From NCBI RefSeq assembly GCF_037893015.1, contig NC_133663.1, positions 136,886,100 through 136,950,099 of the forward strand: a stretch of 64,000 nt of DNA, read 5' to 3'. Position 1 is the first letter of the stretch. Each line of letters begins with the position of its first letter. This stretch comes from Macrotis lagotis. Lineage: Eukaryota > Chordata > Mammalia > Peramelemorphia > Peramelidae. The notes beneath the pieces were generated by a model. It did no database searches. It was not told where the DNA came from and saw nothing but the letters and a program-made list of their open reading frames with translations. Shown here one piece after another: positions 10,698 through 21,110 of the stretch. The translations under genes and the position numbers were made by a program.

Positions 10698-12155
10698 ACT
10701 TTTTTTCTAGTTCCACAATATGTTTTTTTTGTAGTTTGTAATGGCACTGAATAAATGATTTAACTCGGATAGAACTATTCTTTTCACTTGACCTACTCAT
10801 GAACTTTTGACATACTTTTACAATTATTTAGATCAGTCTTTGTTTGAGAAGTGTCTTGCGGGTGGAAGTCCTGTCTCTGGTGCCGCCGCGGCCGCTGCCT
10901 TCACCTCCTCCTCCTCCTCCTCCTCCTCCTGCCTCGCTGCGGCCACTGCAGCTGCTGCTGCCGTTGTCCTCGAGGCCGGGCTCCCACAGCCGGCTCGTCC
11001 CTCCGCCGCCGCAGCCATGAAGTGGATGTTCAAGAAGGACCACTCGCTGGAGTCCGCCAAGATCCGAGCCAAGTACCCGACCGCATCCCGGTGATCGTGG
11101 AAAAAGTGTCCGGCTCTCAGATCGTGGGCATCGACAAGCAGAAGTACCTGGTGCCCTCGGACATCACGGTGGCCCAGTTCATGTGGATCATCAGGAAAAG
11201 CATCCAGCTGCCCTCGGAGAAAGCCATCTTCCTCTTCGTGGACAACACCGTCCCTCACTCCAGCCTAACTATGGGACAACTTTATGAGAAGGAAAAAGAT
11301 GAAGATGGATTCTTGTACGTGGCCTACAGTGGAGAGAATACATTTGGCTTCTGACAGCCAGCACCCAGTGAGGTGCATCTTTCCTGCTTGTGGATCTTGT
11401 AAATAACCAGTCACTTTCAGTTATTACACCAGACTCTCTTCCCATTGACCCATAGTGCATTTGTAACTGGATTTATTTCTTAATATATTGAAAGGTCTTG
11501 TTTTATTAGACTGGTAAATTGTCGGAGTTTTCATTTTCTTTTCTCTGTTGTGCGTTGTCCTCATGGCTGCAAGTTCCAGGGGGCTCCGTTCCTCTGGAAC
11601 TCGTATTTAATGAAGTTATTTCCATATTGAGATGAGGTAGTTGGGGGACTCAAGTGAAAAGGGGGAAGATAAGACATTCTTCTGGATTATGTTTGAGGTG
11701 TTAGTTGGATAAGTATTAAAAGCATCTAAGTTAAATCCTTAGCAGTCAGGTCACTTGCTTCACTAGATAATTCCAACTGCCAATCATGTTGGACTGAGCT
11801 AATCTGTTCTTTCTGAATTCTATTGAGGTGAATAATTAAAATAAAATTTCCTCTCACACACACACAAAAAGAAAAGTGTTTTGCAATTTTGTTCTTATAT
11901 TTTCGGAATTTATCATTGTTTGTAGAGCCCTATGTATTTTATATTGTCTATAGCTACTTTAAATGAAATTTCTCTTTTTCTATCTCTTGCAGTTGAGATT
12001 TGATGCTATTTTATAGAAATACTGATGTTTTATGTGGCTCTGTTTTATATCCTGCTACTTTACTAAAGTTGTTAATTGTTTCAAATAACTTTTTAGTTTA
12101 TTTTCTAGTATTCTCTAAGTATGCCATCATAATATCTGCAAAGACTGACGGATTG
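10698..12155 (-). mobile_element. L1 ORF2 fragment, antisense, split by a retrocopy
   Basis: 10698-10848 and 11885-12155 are the complement of neighbouring parts of L1 ORF2 (thumb, then the RT active-site side). Together they form one piece interrupted by the GABARAPL2 retrocopy. The 12000-12155 part is in the same order as 41090-41240. Dead. Confidence 0.8.
10849..11884 (+). pseudogene. GABARAPL2: GABARAPL2 (GATE-16) processed pseudogene
   Basis: GABARAPL2 is an ATG8-family ubiquitin-like protein conjugated to membrane lipid in autophagy and Golgi traffic. The frame starts at ATG 11017 ([12 protein letters not shown]) and ends at TGA 11352-11354 (GENTFGF), including the penultimate glycine that ATG4 exposes. 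Compared with the 117-residue family protein as I know it, five codons around HRCVE are missing near residue 13, and one C is missing after KYP near codon 26. After MKWMFK...KYP the frame shifts to a stop at about 11092, while residues 27-117 stay open in the second frame (to 11354). No introns. The CpG-rich leader has (TCC)n; the 3' UTR carries AATAAA near 11840 and an A-rich tail. Flanking repeats AAGTGTCTTGC (10849-10859) and AAGTGTTTTGC (11874-11884) mark an L1-type insertion. Substitutions are few, so it is fairly recent. A functional protein is unlikely but transcription is possible. Confidence 0.95.
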
Positions 12156-13105
12156 TTTAAAAATATGGTCATAAACTCTTTTTGTAATAGCAGAGAATTA
12201 AAAATTGAGAGGTATCCATCACACACTTCCCTTTCCATTTCCCCCACTTTCTCCAATCCTGACTGACCCAGAGGAATCCTTTCTTCTTTCTAAATAAAAA
12301 CCTCAATTTTGGACAAGAGTTTTTTTAAAAGAAAATATTATTACAAACATATTATAGGAAAATATACTTGAAAGTAATTTGCTTTAGACCTTCAAATAGC
12401 AACCTATCTATAAATCAAAATAGAAAAGAGAATTTAGAAGAGATCTCACCTCTCCTTAAATCATTTCCCTTAACTTCATTATGTGGTGCCATAAAAGATC
12501 AAACTGTTCAGGAATAGAAATAATAAATATGTTAAAAGAAAAATGAAATTTTGGTCTTATAACTATTGATATTCCTTGAGGAAAACTATAGCTTAAAAAT
12601 ACAAAAATTGATGGAGGATTAGTAGATAGCTCATTTAAATTAAGTATTTTAGGTTTCTTTGTTAAACAACTTATTTTGACAAAACCAAAGAATTCATGGG
12701 ATTAATGTTTTTCTCTGTTTTAATAGTTAAATACTTTATCAACACTATAATTAATTGTTTAGTAATAAAATATTAGTGATTTTACACATTAAAAGATCCA
12801 AAGCAAAGGATTAAAAAGTATAACATGTTCTTGTCTATTGTAATAACTTTAAAATAATGACTCTTCTTCAATGTATTTTGTTGTTAAATCACCCATTTGT
12901 GAACTCTGGAAATTTTTTTTATTTTACTTTATTGACTACCATTTTAAGCATCAAACATTACTTTTTTATTGAATTTTCATTGTTTTTGTTATTTGAACTT
13001 CTAGCAATTAATTAAAAAGCATTCACAATTTACTGTAGTCTAAAAATTGTTACTTGGGAGTGGGGGTTCTGGTTGATGTTCTCAGAAATTAAAATAAATC
13101 TCAAT
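12156..13105. other. unique AT-rich sequence, no gene seen
   Basis: Nothing recognised on either strand apart from short A/T runs. Confidence 0.5.
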
Positions 13106-13340
13106 TCATTGCTAAAAAAAAGAAATAATGAGTGACTAAACATAAGAAAAGTATGGAAAGACTTGCAGGAACTGATACAGAGTGATGTGAGCAGAACCAG
13201 GCAAACATTGTACACGGAGATGAACAACTATGGTGAATGTGGCTCCTCTCAAGCCATTCAGCAATCAATAGTAACCCTGAGATACCTGTTATGAAAAGAA
13301 GTAAAAACATGGAAAAATAGACTTCTTGTGATTGTCCCCT
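13106..13340 (+). mobile_element. ancient L1 3' region, sense
   Basis: The stretch GGAAAGACTTGCAGGAACTG ... GTGAGCAGAACCAGG matches the end of L1 ORF2/3' UTR in the sense direction, as at 51110-51180 and 4590-4660, but is more diverged. Confidence 0.65.
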
Positions 13341-13439
13341 AAAAAGAGAATATCCAGTAGGAGTGCAAAACTTTAGAGCAAATATAGTAGGGATCATGTT
13401 TCTCGCTATTAAGTTTCTTTTATTGCTATTGATGATCAT

Positions 13440-13662
13440 AAATATAGGTAGCATTTATAGAGTACTTAAAGTTTTATACATAAATTGGTTTAGTTTATTT
13501 CATATGATTTGAGACTTGGATACTATTTTTTTAATCAGCTGAAGCCAACAGAGGTCAAGTGACATGAATATGGTCACACAATTTTTAAGTGTTGAAACAA
13601 AATTTGAACTCACACTTTCTTGATTCCATGTCAAATACTCTTTACAATGATCTAATGCTTTC
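13440..13662 (-). mobile_element. MIR/MON1-like CORE-SINE, antisense
   Basis: Order of landmarks in the plus strand: GCATTTATAGAGTACTTAAAG (L2-like tail), GCCAACAGAGGTCAAGTGAC (core), GTCACACAATTTTTAAGTG, then TTTGAACTCACACTTTCTTG (B-box side) and the tRNA-like head near 13650. This is the standard layout of a MIR-type element read backwards. Its high divergence indicates old age. Confidence 0.75.
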
Positions 13663-15060
13663 AGATGCCTGTGTCATATGGAAAGGATAATCATAATAGA
13701 TTACCTGGATGCTGAATATTCAGTCTTATTGAATAAAAATGCAGTCTTATTTTTATCTTTAAAGAAAGCAAATGATCTTTTAAATATAATTTTAATATAA
13801 TTAGTGACGCTGTAGTAGAGCTTGAACTAGGTGATCTCTATATGAAATGCCTTGGTTCTTGTTGAATACAGAAAAAAATCTTTGCAAATAAAATTTGGAT
13901 TTTCTCCTTTATTATACTCTTTAAAGTCTGATTTTATGAGCATCAATCTAGGCAATTATAACAAAATCAACAGAATTATTGAATATTATAAAAGCACAAC
14001 CTTATTTTTAATGAATATTTGTTGTTAACTCAATATAAATGAGTACTGATAAGTAAAATGAGAGGTTAATGAAAACATTATCCTTTCTAGAAGCCAAAAT
14101 TATAAATTAATGTCTCATATAAATAGAATTTCCTTAACCTATAATAATGAGTCATTGGACCTAAAGATTGTGGACGTATTGAAGTGATCCTTAATTTCCC
14201 AAGTTATTGTTTAGATAAATCCATGAACTTCTGAGTGTATTTTCATTATTCATGAGTCAGACCCTAAAATTTGTTGAGGAAGAAGTTATTTTAAGCACTT
14301 TGCTCAGTGGGAATCATTTTTATATGTCTAAATACTAATTCTGAGTTAATGAGATTTTATTTTATTTAATATTTGCTTTTCCTGTGAATCACTTGACATT
14401 GCTTGTGTGACCTTGGAGAAGCCAAAATTTATTTATTTCCTAATATTACTCCTCTAAAATTTCAGGGGTAATTTTATATGTCTTCTAAAATTCAATTCAG
14501 CTCTCAATCTGTTTTTCTGATGCAAGTTTTTCAAACATAGGTCCAATATCTACTCCAGGTATGTGTCTGTATCCATTATGCATAATGCTGCCTTTATATT
14601 GCAACCAAATTAATAGGAAGATGAAGAAGACTCATTTAGTTTACTATTTCATATATTATTAATATGATGATCAGTATATAAACATGTACTAAGCAGGTAC
14701 TATGAATCTTTTTGCGTTAGTAACAGAGATCCAAAGAAAGAAATGATGTTTCCCTGCCAATAAAGGAACTTGCATTCCTACAAAAAAAGACATTTTATTC
14801 TTATAATAACATATAGAATAAATATATGTGAAAGTAATTGAGTACAGTTTGGAGGGACCACAAAGTTTGAGCTAGAAGTTGATATTTAAACTGTGTTTTG
14901 ATGGAAACAAGAGGAAAAGTAATTTATTATACCTGTTTCTATAAAGTCTATTGACGAGGATTTATCTAGTTGTCTCAAATTTGAATTAATTTCATTTTTC
15001 TGGTTAGCTTTGAGTTGCACTGCATACACCTTTGATATAGCTCCTTCTGCACATATTAAA
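13663..15060. other. unique AT-rich sequence, no gene seen
   Basis: No coding or repeat signal that I can support. The minus-strand frame at 14886-15068 has no domain that I recognise. Confidence 0.45.
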
Positions 15061-15195
15061 TTCACCATTCAAATGAAAGCTACTTAAGGGCAGAAGCATT
15101 TGTTTCTTGATTTTTCTCTGTATCCCCAGATACTGGCAAAGTTCTTCAGTTTTAGTTTTAGTAAGTGCTTAATTACTTATTGTTAATTGCTTATT
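15061..15195 (+). mobile_element. L2/MON-like ancient repeat tail
   Basis: AAGCTACTTAAGGGCAGAAG ... TATCCCCAGATACTGGCAAAG ... TAAGTGCTTAATTAC follows the wording of old mammalian L2/MIR-linked tails. Highly diverged; assigned by recall. Confidence 0.45.
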
Positions 15196-15720
15196 TTTAT
15201 CCTAGCATATTATGCATTATATATGTATATATATGATAGCAGTATTTATTATATACATTTAGATTACATGAAAAAAGAATAAAATATTTTCTAAACAGAA
15301 TAATTGCACTCATTTACTCAAGCCTTGATTCACCAACTATTCATTAGCAAATACAATGCAAAATATTTACTATTAAAAGATAAAAAACAAGATATACACC
15401 ACTTTGACCTCTAGGTGCTTACCTTTTACTGGATATTATTACTTAGACCTTTATTTTCCTATAATTTGTTTCATTGTTTTCCTTTGATTAAAAATATGCT
15501 TTTTCAAGACCTTGCCATATTATGGAATTCTAATATTTGTTAAATGACCAACTATGTTGGCAATGTGTAGTTTCAGTAGGTGAAATTTTTTTTGATATTT
15601 TCCTATGTGTTATGACTATGAAAAATTGTGTGATAAAATCAACCCAACAGCCTTTTAATGTGCAAATGTAACTATGTTATGAGGAAAGAATAATACAAAT
15701 ATATTGTTTGCTGCTTTATT
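15196..15720. other. unique AT-rich sequence, no gene seen
   Basis: Nothing supportable beyond a short TATATGTATATATATGATA tract near 15220. Confidence 0.5.
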
Positions 15721-15850
15721 TGATGATGATGGTGATGGCCTTTGTTCTCAAAGAAGATCCTGACATCAGAGAGGTAATATCATAACAAATACCTGAAATG
15801 TATTTGAGTGAGTGGGTGCTGTGCCAAGTCACCAGCCCCTCTGGATGGAG
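15721..15850 (-). mobile_element. second-family CORE-SINE 3' part, antisense
   Basis: Complement of the 3' part of the SINE at 9145-9443: TTTGTTCTCAAAGAAGATCC, the CATCAGAGAGGTAATATCAT block, TGAGTGAGTGGGTGCTGTGC and CAAGTCACCAGCC appear in the mirrored order. The head is missing, so this is a 5'-truncated copy. It abuts the L1 3' end that starts at about 15851. Confidence 0.75.
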
Positions 15851-17475
15851 ATAACATAGTCCATGGCCAGTTTAATACAGTTGCCCTAGCTTTCTGAACT
15901 GCTAAGAGGAGTGACTTCTACCAATATTGATCATTTCACAATGTTGCTGATGTGTACAATGTTTACTTGGTTCCACTCCCTTCACTCAGCATCAGATCCT
16001 CTAAGTCATTCCTTGCTTCTCTAGAGTCCGACATTTATTTCTTATAGAACAATAGTATTCCTTAGTATTGATGTACCTTAACTTATTTAGCCATTCCCCA
16101 TTTGTTGGGAATCCCCTCAATTTCCAATTCTTTGGCTCTACAAAAAGAGCTGCTATGAATATTTTGAAACATGTAGGGCTTTTGCCTTTTTGCATAATTT
16201 CTTCTGAATATAGACCTAGAATTGTAATTCCTGGGTCAGAGGGTATGCACAGTTTTATTGGTTTTTTGCACATAGTTCCATATTTCTCTCCAGAATAGGT
16301 GGATCCATTCACAACTCCACCTGTAATGCATCAAAGTTCCAAACTTCCCACAAGCTCTCCAACATTGATTTTTTCCCTTTTACTTATCTTGACCAAACTG
16401 ATAGGTATGAGCTGATGCATCATTGTTGTTTTAATTTGAATTTCTCTAATCAATAATAATTTGGAATATTTTTCATATTGGAACATTTTTATATGACTAT
16501 AAATAACTTTAATTTCTTAATTTGAAAACTGTGTTCATGTCCTTTGACCAGTTATTAATTGGGGAATTATTTGTATACTTATAAATTTGATGCAATTCTC
16601 TTTATATTTTAGAAATGAGATCTTTATTAAAACTCTTAGCTATGAAGTTTGTTTCCCTGCTTTCTGCTTTCCTTCTAATTTTGGCAGCATTGATTTTATC
16701 AGTGCAAAAAGTTTTCTATTTAATATTGCCAAAATTATTATTTTTGCAGTTTATAATACAATTATAAACAAATTGTAATACAATTGTAAGCAAATTATAA
16801 CCAATTATAACCAAAAATTGTTTGGTCATAAATTTATCACCTTTCCATAGATTTGATAGAGTATTTCTTGGTCTATTTATTTATCTCTGGTGCTGTTCTT
16901 TAAGTCACAATCCTGTACCTATTTTGAACTTATTTTCATATAAGGTATATCTATCTATGCTTAGTTTTTGGCATGCTATTTTCCAGTCCAACAATTTTTG
17001 TCAAATGAGTTCTTATCCCAGAAATTGATGTCTCAGAATTTGTCAAACTAGATTGCTGTAGTCATTTAGGCAATTTCTTTTGAACCTAGCCTAATCTCCT
17101 GATCCATTACTCTATTTCTTATCCAGTACCAGGCAGTGTTGATGGCTGCTGCTTTATTGTATAGTCTTAGATCTGGCAAAGCTAAGTGACCTTCATTTAC
17201 ATTTTTTCAACCATTTCCTTGCCATTCTTGCCCTTTTGTTGCACCAGATGAATTTTGTTACTATTTATTCTAACTTGGTAAAGTAATTAATTGAGAGTTT
17301 GATTGGTATGGCACTAAATAAGAAATTTAATTTGGGTAGAATTATCATTTTCATTATATTAACTCAATCTAACCATGAGTATTTCGCTTTTTTACAGTTA
17401 TTTAGATCTGGTTTTATTTGGGTGAGAAGTCCTTTACAATTGTATTCATAAAGCTTCTGTGTTTGTCTTGGGAGC
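15851..17475 (-). mobile_element. L1 3' UTR and ORF2 C-terminal half, antisense
   Basis: Plus-strand landmarks of an antisense L1 end occur in order: CACTCAGCATCAGATCC, AACAATAGTATTCC, AGCCATTCCCCATTTG, ATAGTTCCATATTTCTCTCC, then thumb/RT sequence to about 17475. The minus strand at 16001-16312 reads IPSDPGITILGLYSEEIMQKGKSP..., the L1 C-terminal block. Several stops are present. Confidence 0.85.
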
Positions 17476-19535
17476 ATTCTAATGAATTTAACTGAATTCT
17501 GCATATATTGGAGAAGTGAAATTTTTTAATCAGAAATAATCCGTGTGAAAAATATTTCCCAACTTTTTGAATTCTTTCTTATATCTTTATCTTTCCCTCC
17601 ATCCTATCTTCCTTTCCCATTATCCTTCCTCATGAATTTTTGGTTTTTTTCTGCTTCAACCTCATCTGTCTTTTTCCCTGTTTCCTCCTCCTTACCTATA
17701 GGGTTGGATAAATTTCTAAATGAAGTTTGGAATATATCCTGTTCCGTCTTTGAGGCAAATCTGTTGTGAGTAAGATTTACTCAACTCTTTATACTCTATT
17801 TATTTTCTCTCTACTATGATGTGTCCTGCCTCTTCATGTGATAATATTTATCATCTAATGACTGCACTTTCTTCTCCCAGTATAAATTTTTTTTCATATC
17901 TTCTTTTATACCTATCTGGTACCAATGCCCTCTATCAAATTATATTCCTTTCAACTGAGATTATTACCATAGGAAATACATCCACAAAATTTCTGACCAT
18001 GTACCCTTCCTTCAGGTGTTCCAATATAAATTAAACCCTTATGAGCTAAAATATCAATACTTGTTCAATTTAGACCACACACTTTGTCTAATTATTTTCC
18101 TTTCATCTATCCTAAGATAAATACAAATCTCAAGAGTCACAGATACTATCTTCCAGTTTAGTCTTAATTAGTATCATTATCCCCTTAGTCTTATTGACTA
18201 ATTTTTCATTCATCCCATTTATGTTTTATGAATCACTTCAAAGATCAAAATTTTTTTTCAGTTCTGGTGTTTTTATCATGTTATTTGAAAATCCTTTATT
18301 TTGTTGAAAATCTATCATTTTCCTTAAAATATATACTGAATTTTGAATGGAGGTTGATTCTTGGCTGTTTCTCAAGCTCCTTTGCTCTCTGGAATATCAT
18401 ATTCCAGCCACTCTGACCCTTTAATGTTGAAAATGATAAGTCCTCTGTATTTCTGACTATGACTCCCCTAAAAGTAAATTACTTCCTTTTTTTTTTGGCA
18501 AATTGTTGTATTTTTTTTTATAAACTTAGACTTATGAAATTTCACTACAATATAACTTGGAGGTATTATTTAGAGATATCACTTTGGGAAAACTGATGAA
18601 TTATTTGATGGACTATTTTATCTTCTTGTTTTAGGATAAATAGGGAAGTTTTCCATGATAATTTCCTGCAAGATTTTGCCTAGGCTCTTTTCCTGATCAT
18701 GGTTATCAGGTTATCAACAGTCCATGTACTTAGTTTCTATATCAGTCATTAATCCTAACAGGGACATATATTTCCCTCTACTTTTTTTGTTTTACTATTG
18801 TTTAATGGATTTTTCGTGTCTCATAGAATCATGAACTTCCATTAGATCAATTTTAATTTTTTCAGGGGTTTCATTTTCTTCAGTTAGATTTTGTGTTTCA
18901 TTTTCTAATTGGCTAATTTTATTTTTAGATGAGATTCTTTCTATTTCAAGTTTTCACTTCACTTTTTAAAGAGTGACATCGTTTTCCTTTTGTTCAATTT
19001 TACTTTTTTAAGTTTTAAAAGTATTGTTTTCTTCAGTCATTTTTTCAGTATTCTGTCGATTAATTCTCATTTCTTTGCTTCCTTTTCTTCTTATTGTTTT
19101 TAAAACTCTTTTGGGGTAATTTCAAGAAGTTTTATTTTTGATTTAAGAGTAGTTCAAAATACCCCTTGAAGTTTCATAGGTAGGCATTTTGTCACTTATT
19201 TTCATCTTCTGAGATGCTATTTTTTTATCATCCATATCAGAATAATAGTTTTGGGGTTTTTTAATGCTTGCACTTTTTTTTCCATTTCAGTTTTTTTGGT
19301 TGTTTACTTTTTCTGGGACTGGGGGTTTGGTCCATTGTTTATCACTTGCCTATGACATTGCCTATGTTGTCTTAGTTGGTATTTCTTTCTTCCTTAGATA
19401 ATCCAAACCAGTCCTATCTGTTGCCCTAACATTAGTGGAACTCAAACTTGGACTTCCAAGAAGACATTGGTTATCTACCACCCAGGATAGCTCTGGTGTG
19501 GGTCTGGACATTAAAGGAGATTCAGGTTGAGTAAA
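17476..19535 (-). mobile_element. HAL1-like half-L1 (3' UTR, ORF1, leader), antisense
   Basis: Between the L1 RT fragment and the next element lies ORF1-like sequence without ORF2 beside it: a pyrimidine-rich 3' region (about 17530-18220), ORF1 C-terminal part (about 18230-18720), coiled-coil part (to about 19330) and a leader to about 19535, all antisense. The order matches the HAL1-like insertion at 38275-40652 and the fragment at 53490-54920. HAL1 elements are known L1 derivatives lacking ORF2. No long frame survives. The exact left boundary is uncertain. Confidence 0.6.
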
Positions 19536-19537
19536 AA

Positions 19538-20087
19538 TGTACACACAAACACACAAGGTCATGATGCAAGAATCTACTGGTTTTATTTTAGGAAACTCAG
19601 AATTTTTATAACAAAAACCTATCTCAGGAATGGCCAGTTAAAGGAGACCCAGTTTCACAATTTCTTGGGTAAATTTCCAATGTTTGTTCTTAGAAATATG
19701 CATACTTCTCTATCAGAAAAGCCTTTTACAACCACCTCCAGAGTCACAGATTGTCCCAGGTCAGGGTTCACTGGAGAGCCAACAAATCTACATAATGAAC
19801 AAGAATACATAGATATATCTGATGGGAAAAGAACACCAAGAATATGTGTAAATCACTCCCAGGAGTTGACGCTTAACTGCAATCATTATTGCTAGGCTAT
19901 TATACTTCTAACTTCCTGAACCTGCATTTGATCTTTTTTATGGCCAAGAATCTTCCACTGAATTTCTAGCTCTCCCAACCATGCTGGACTATATACCCCC
20001 TTTTTACCCACATTAGATTGACTTTTACTAAACTTCCTCCAAGATATCTTAATCAAAGAACTCTGATTTTTTTTTGGTGTTCCATCA
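19538..20087 (-). mobile_element. possible LTR fossil, antisense
   Basis: About 550 bp bounded by TG...CA-like ends (TGTACA at 19538 and CCATCA at the right), between a HAL1-like leader and the 5' terminus of an L1. On the minus strand it has a TATA-like GTATATAG and, about 400 bp later, AATAAAAC close to the end. These are LTR-like hints only, and no clear target duplication was found. A 160-190 bp part recurs inverted at 20949-21110. The family is unknown. It is a non-coding fossil. Confidence 0.3.
19638..19824 (+). repeat. inverted repeat, left arm
   Basis: Complementary to 20949-21110 with one 26-bp length difference. Shared blocks include AGTTTCACAATTTC, CACAGATTGTCC and TCAGGGTTCACTG. 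The loop is about 1.1 kb and contains the L1 5' end. Confidence 0.9.
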
Positions 20088-20948
20088 AGTCATATTAAGA
20101 GACTTCCAAAAAATGCCAGCCTAGATGGTGGAGAGAAGACCAGCACTGAGCTAAGGTCTCCTGATTCCTCTTAGAAATAATAGAATATGAAACCTTTGTA
20201 CAGGAATCCTATTGACAAAATGCAGAAAGAGAAGCTTTGAGAAGAACATTTACCAAAAGGTCTGTCTCTTGGGATTGTGGGTGAACCTGGGTCAGAGAGC
20301 AGAGAGACAGTTGGGGTGCGAAGAATACTAGATGAACCTAAGCAGATGTGGAGGCTGTGACCCTGGAATACTGGATCCAAGGCTGTGGAGGCTTTGGCCA
20401 TGGAAGCAGAGGTCTGGGGAGCCTCACCACAAAGAGCTGCAGAATGCTGTAAGACATCTATAAGCTCAGCTCAAGGCATGAGCTCCATACTTTCAGCAAA
20501 GTCCTCTTCCCAGAACAAACACAGTAACAGTGCCTCCACAACTCCTGGCTCAGGTGTGAGCAGCAGAGTTTATTCAGCTGAAAGGGAGATTAAAATTCTC
20601 ACCTCAGGGCATAGCACACATTGTTCAAGGATAATCCAGATCAGGCCTAGGGAGAGGGTCAGAAATCAAAGCCACAGACACTCTAGAGAAAACATCCATA
20701 ACCCTCTACTAGCCAGCCCACTCCCAGTTACTAAACTAAGTAAACAGAGACTAGGGATTTCAAAACCAAACTTCTTTGAGCTAGCCTCTCTCCCAACATA
20801 AGATCCTAGGAAAACAAAGAAAGGCCAGAGAACAGGGCCCATTAAAACCTACCTAGAAGGTAAATACCCCAACTCAGGAGATCTAGAATTTCTGAGGACA
20901 CTAAAAAGAGAAAGACTTCCTAGACTTCCTAGAAGAAACCCAAAATTT

Positions 20949-21110
20949 CATCAGAGATATGTATGCTTGCTCATTATAAGGATTTGTTGGCTCTTCAGTG
21001 AACCCTGACCTAGGACAATCTGTGGCTCTGGAGGTTAAAGAAGTATGCAGATCTCTAAGAATAAATATTGTAAATTTATCTAGGAAATTGTGAAACTGGA
21101 TCTCCTTTAA
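20949..21110 (-). repeat. inverted repeat, right arm
   Basis: Reverse complement of 19638-19824, located at the L1 leader/ORF1 boundary. It is not found at the matching place in the other L1 leaders of this window, so it appears to be an insertion or conversion tract. Confidence 0.9.

Noticed and set aside
10807-11094. Plus-strand frame rich in Ala and Ser before the GABARAPL2 frame
   Set aside because: It is translation of the GC-rich leader and TCC repeats of the retrocopy, out of any known coding context.
9725-12155. Sense L1 5' part followed by antisense ORF2 as a twin-priming product
   Set aside because: The order and the missing 3' end do not fit twin priming, unlike the 38275-40652 case; two separate elements are more likely.
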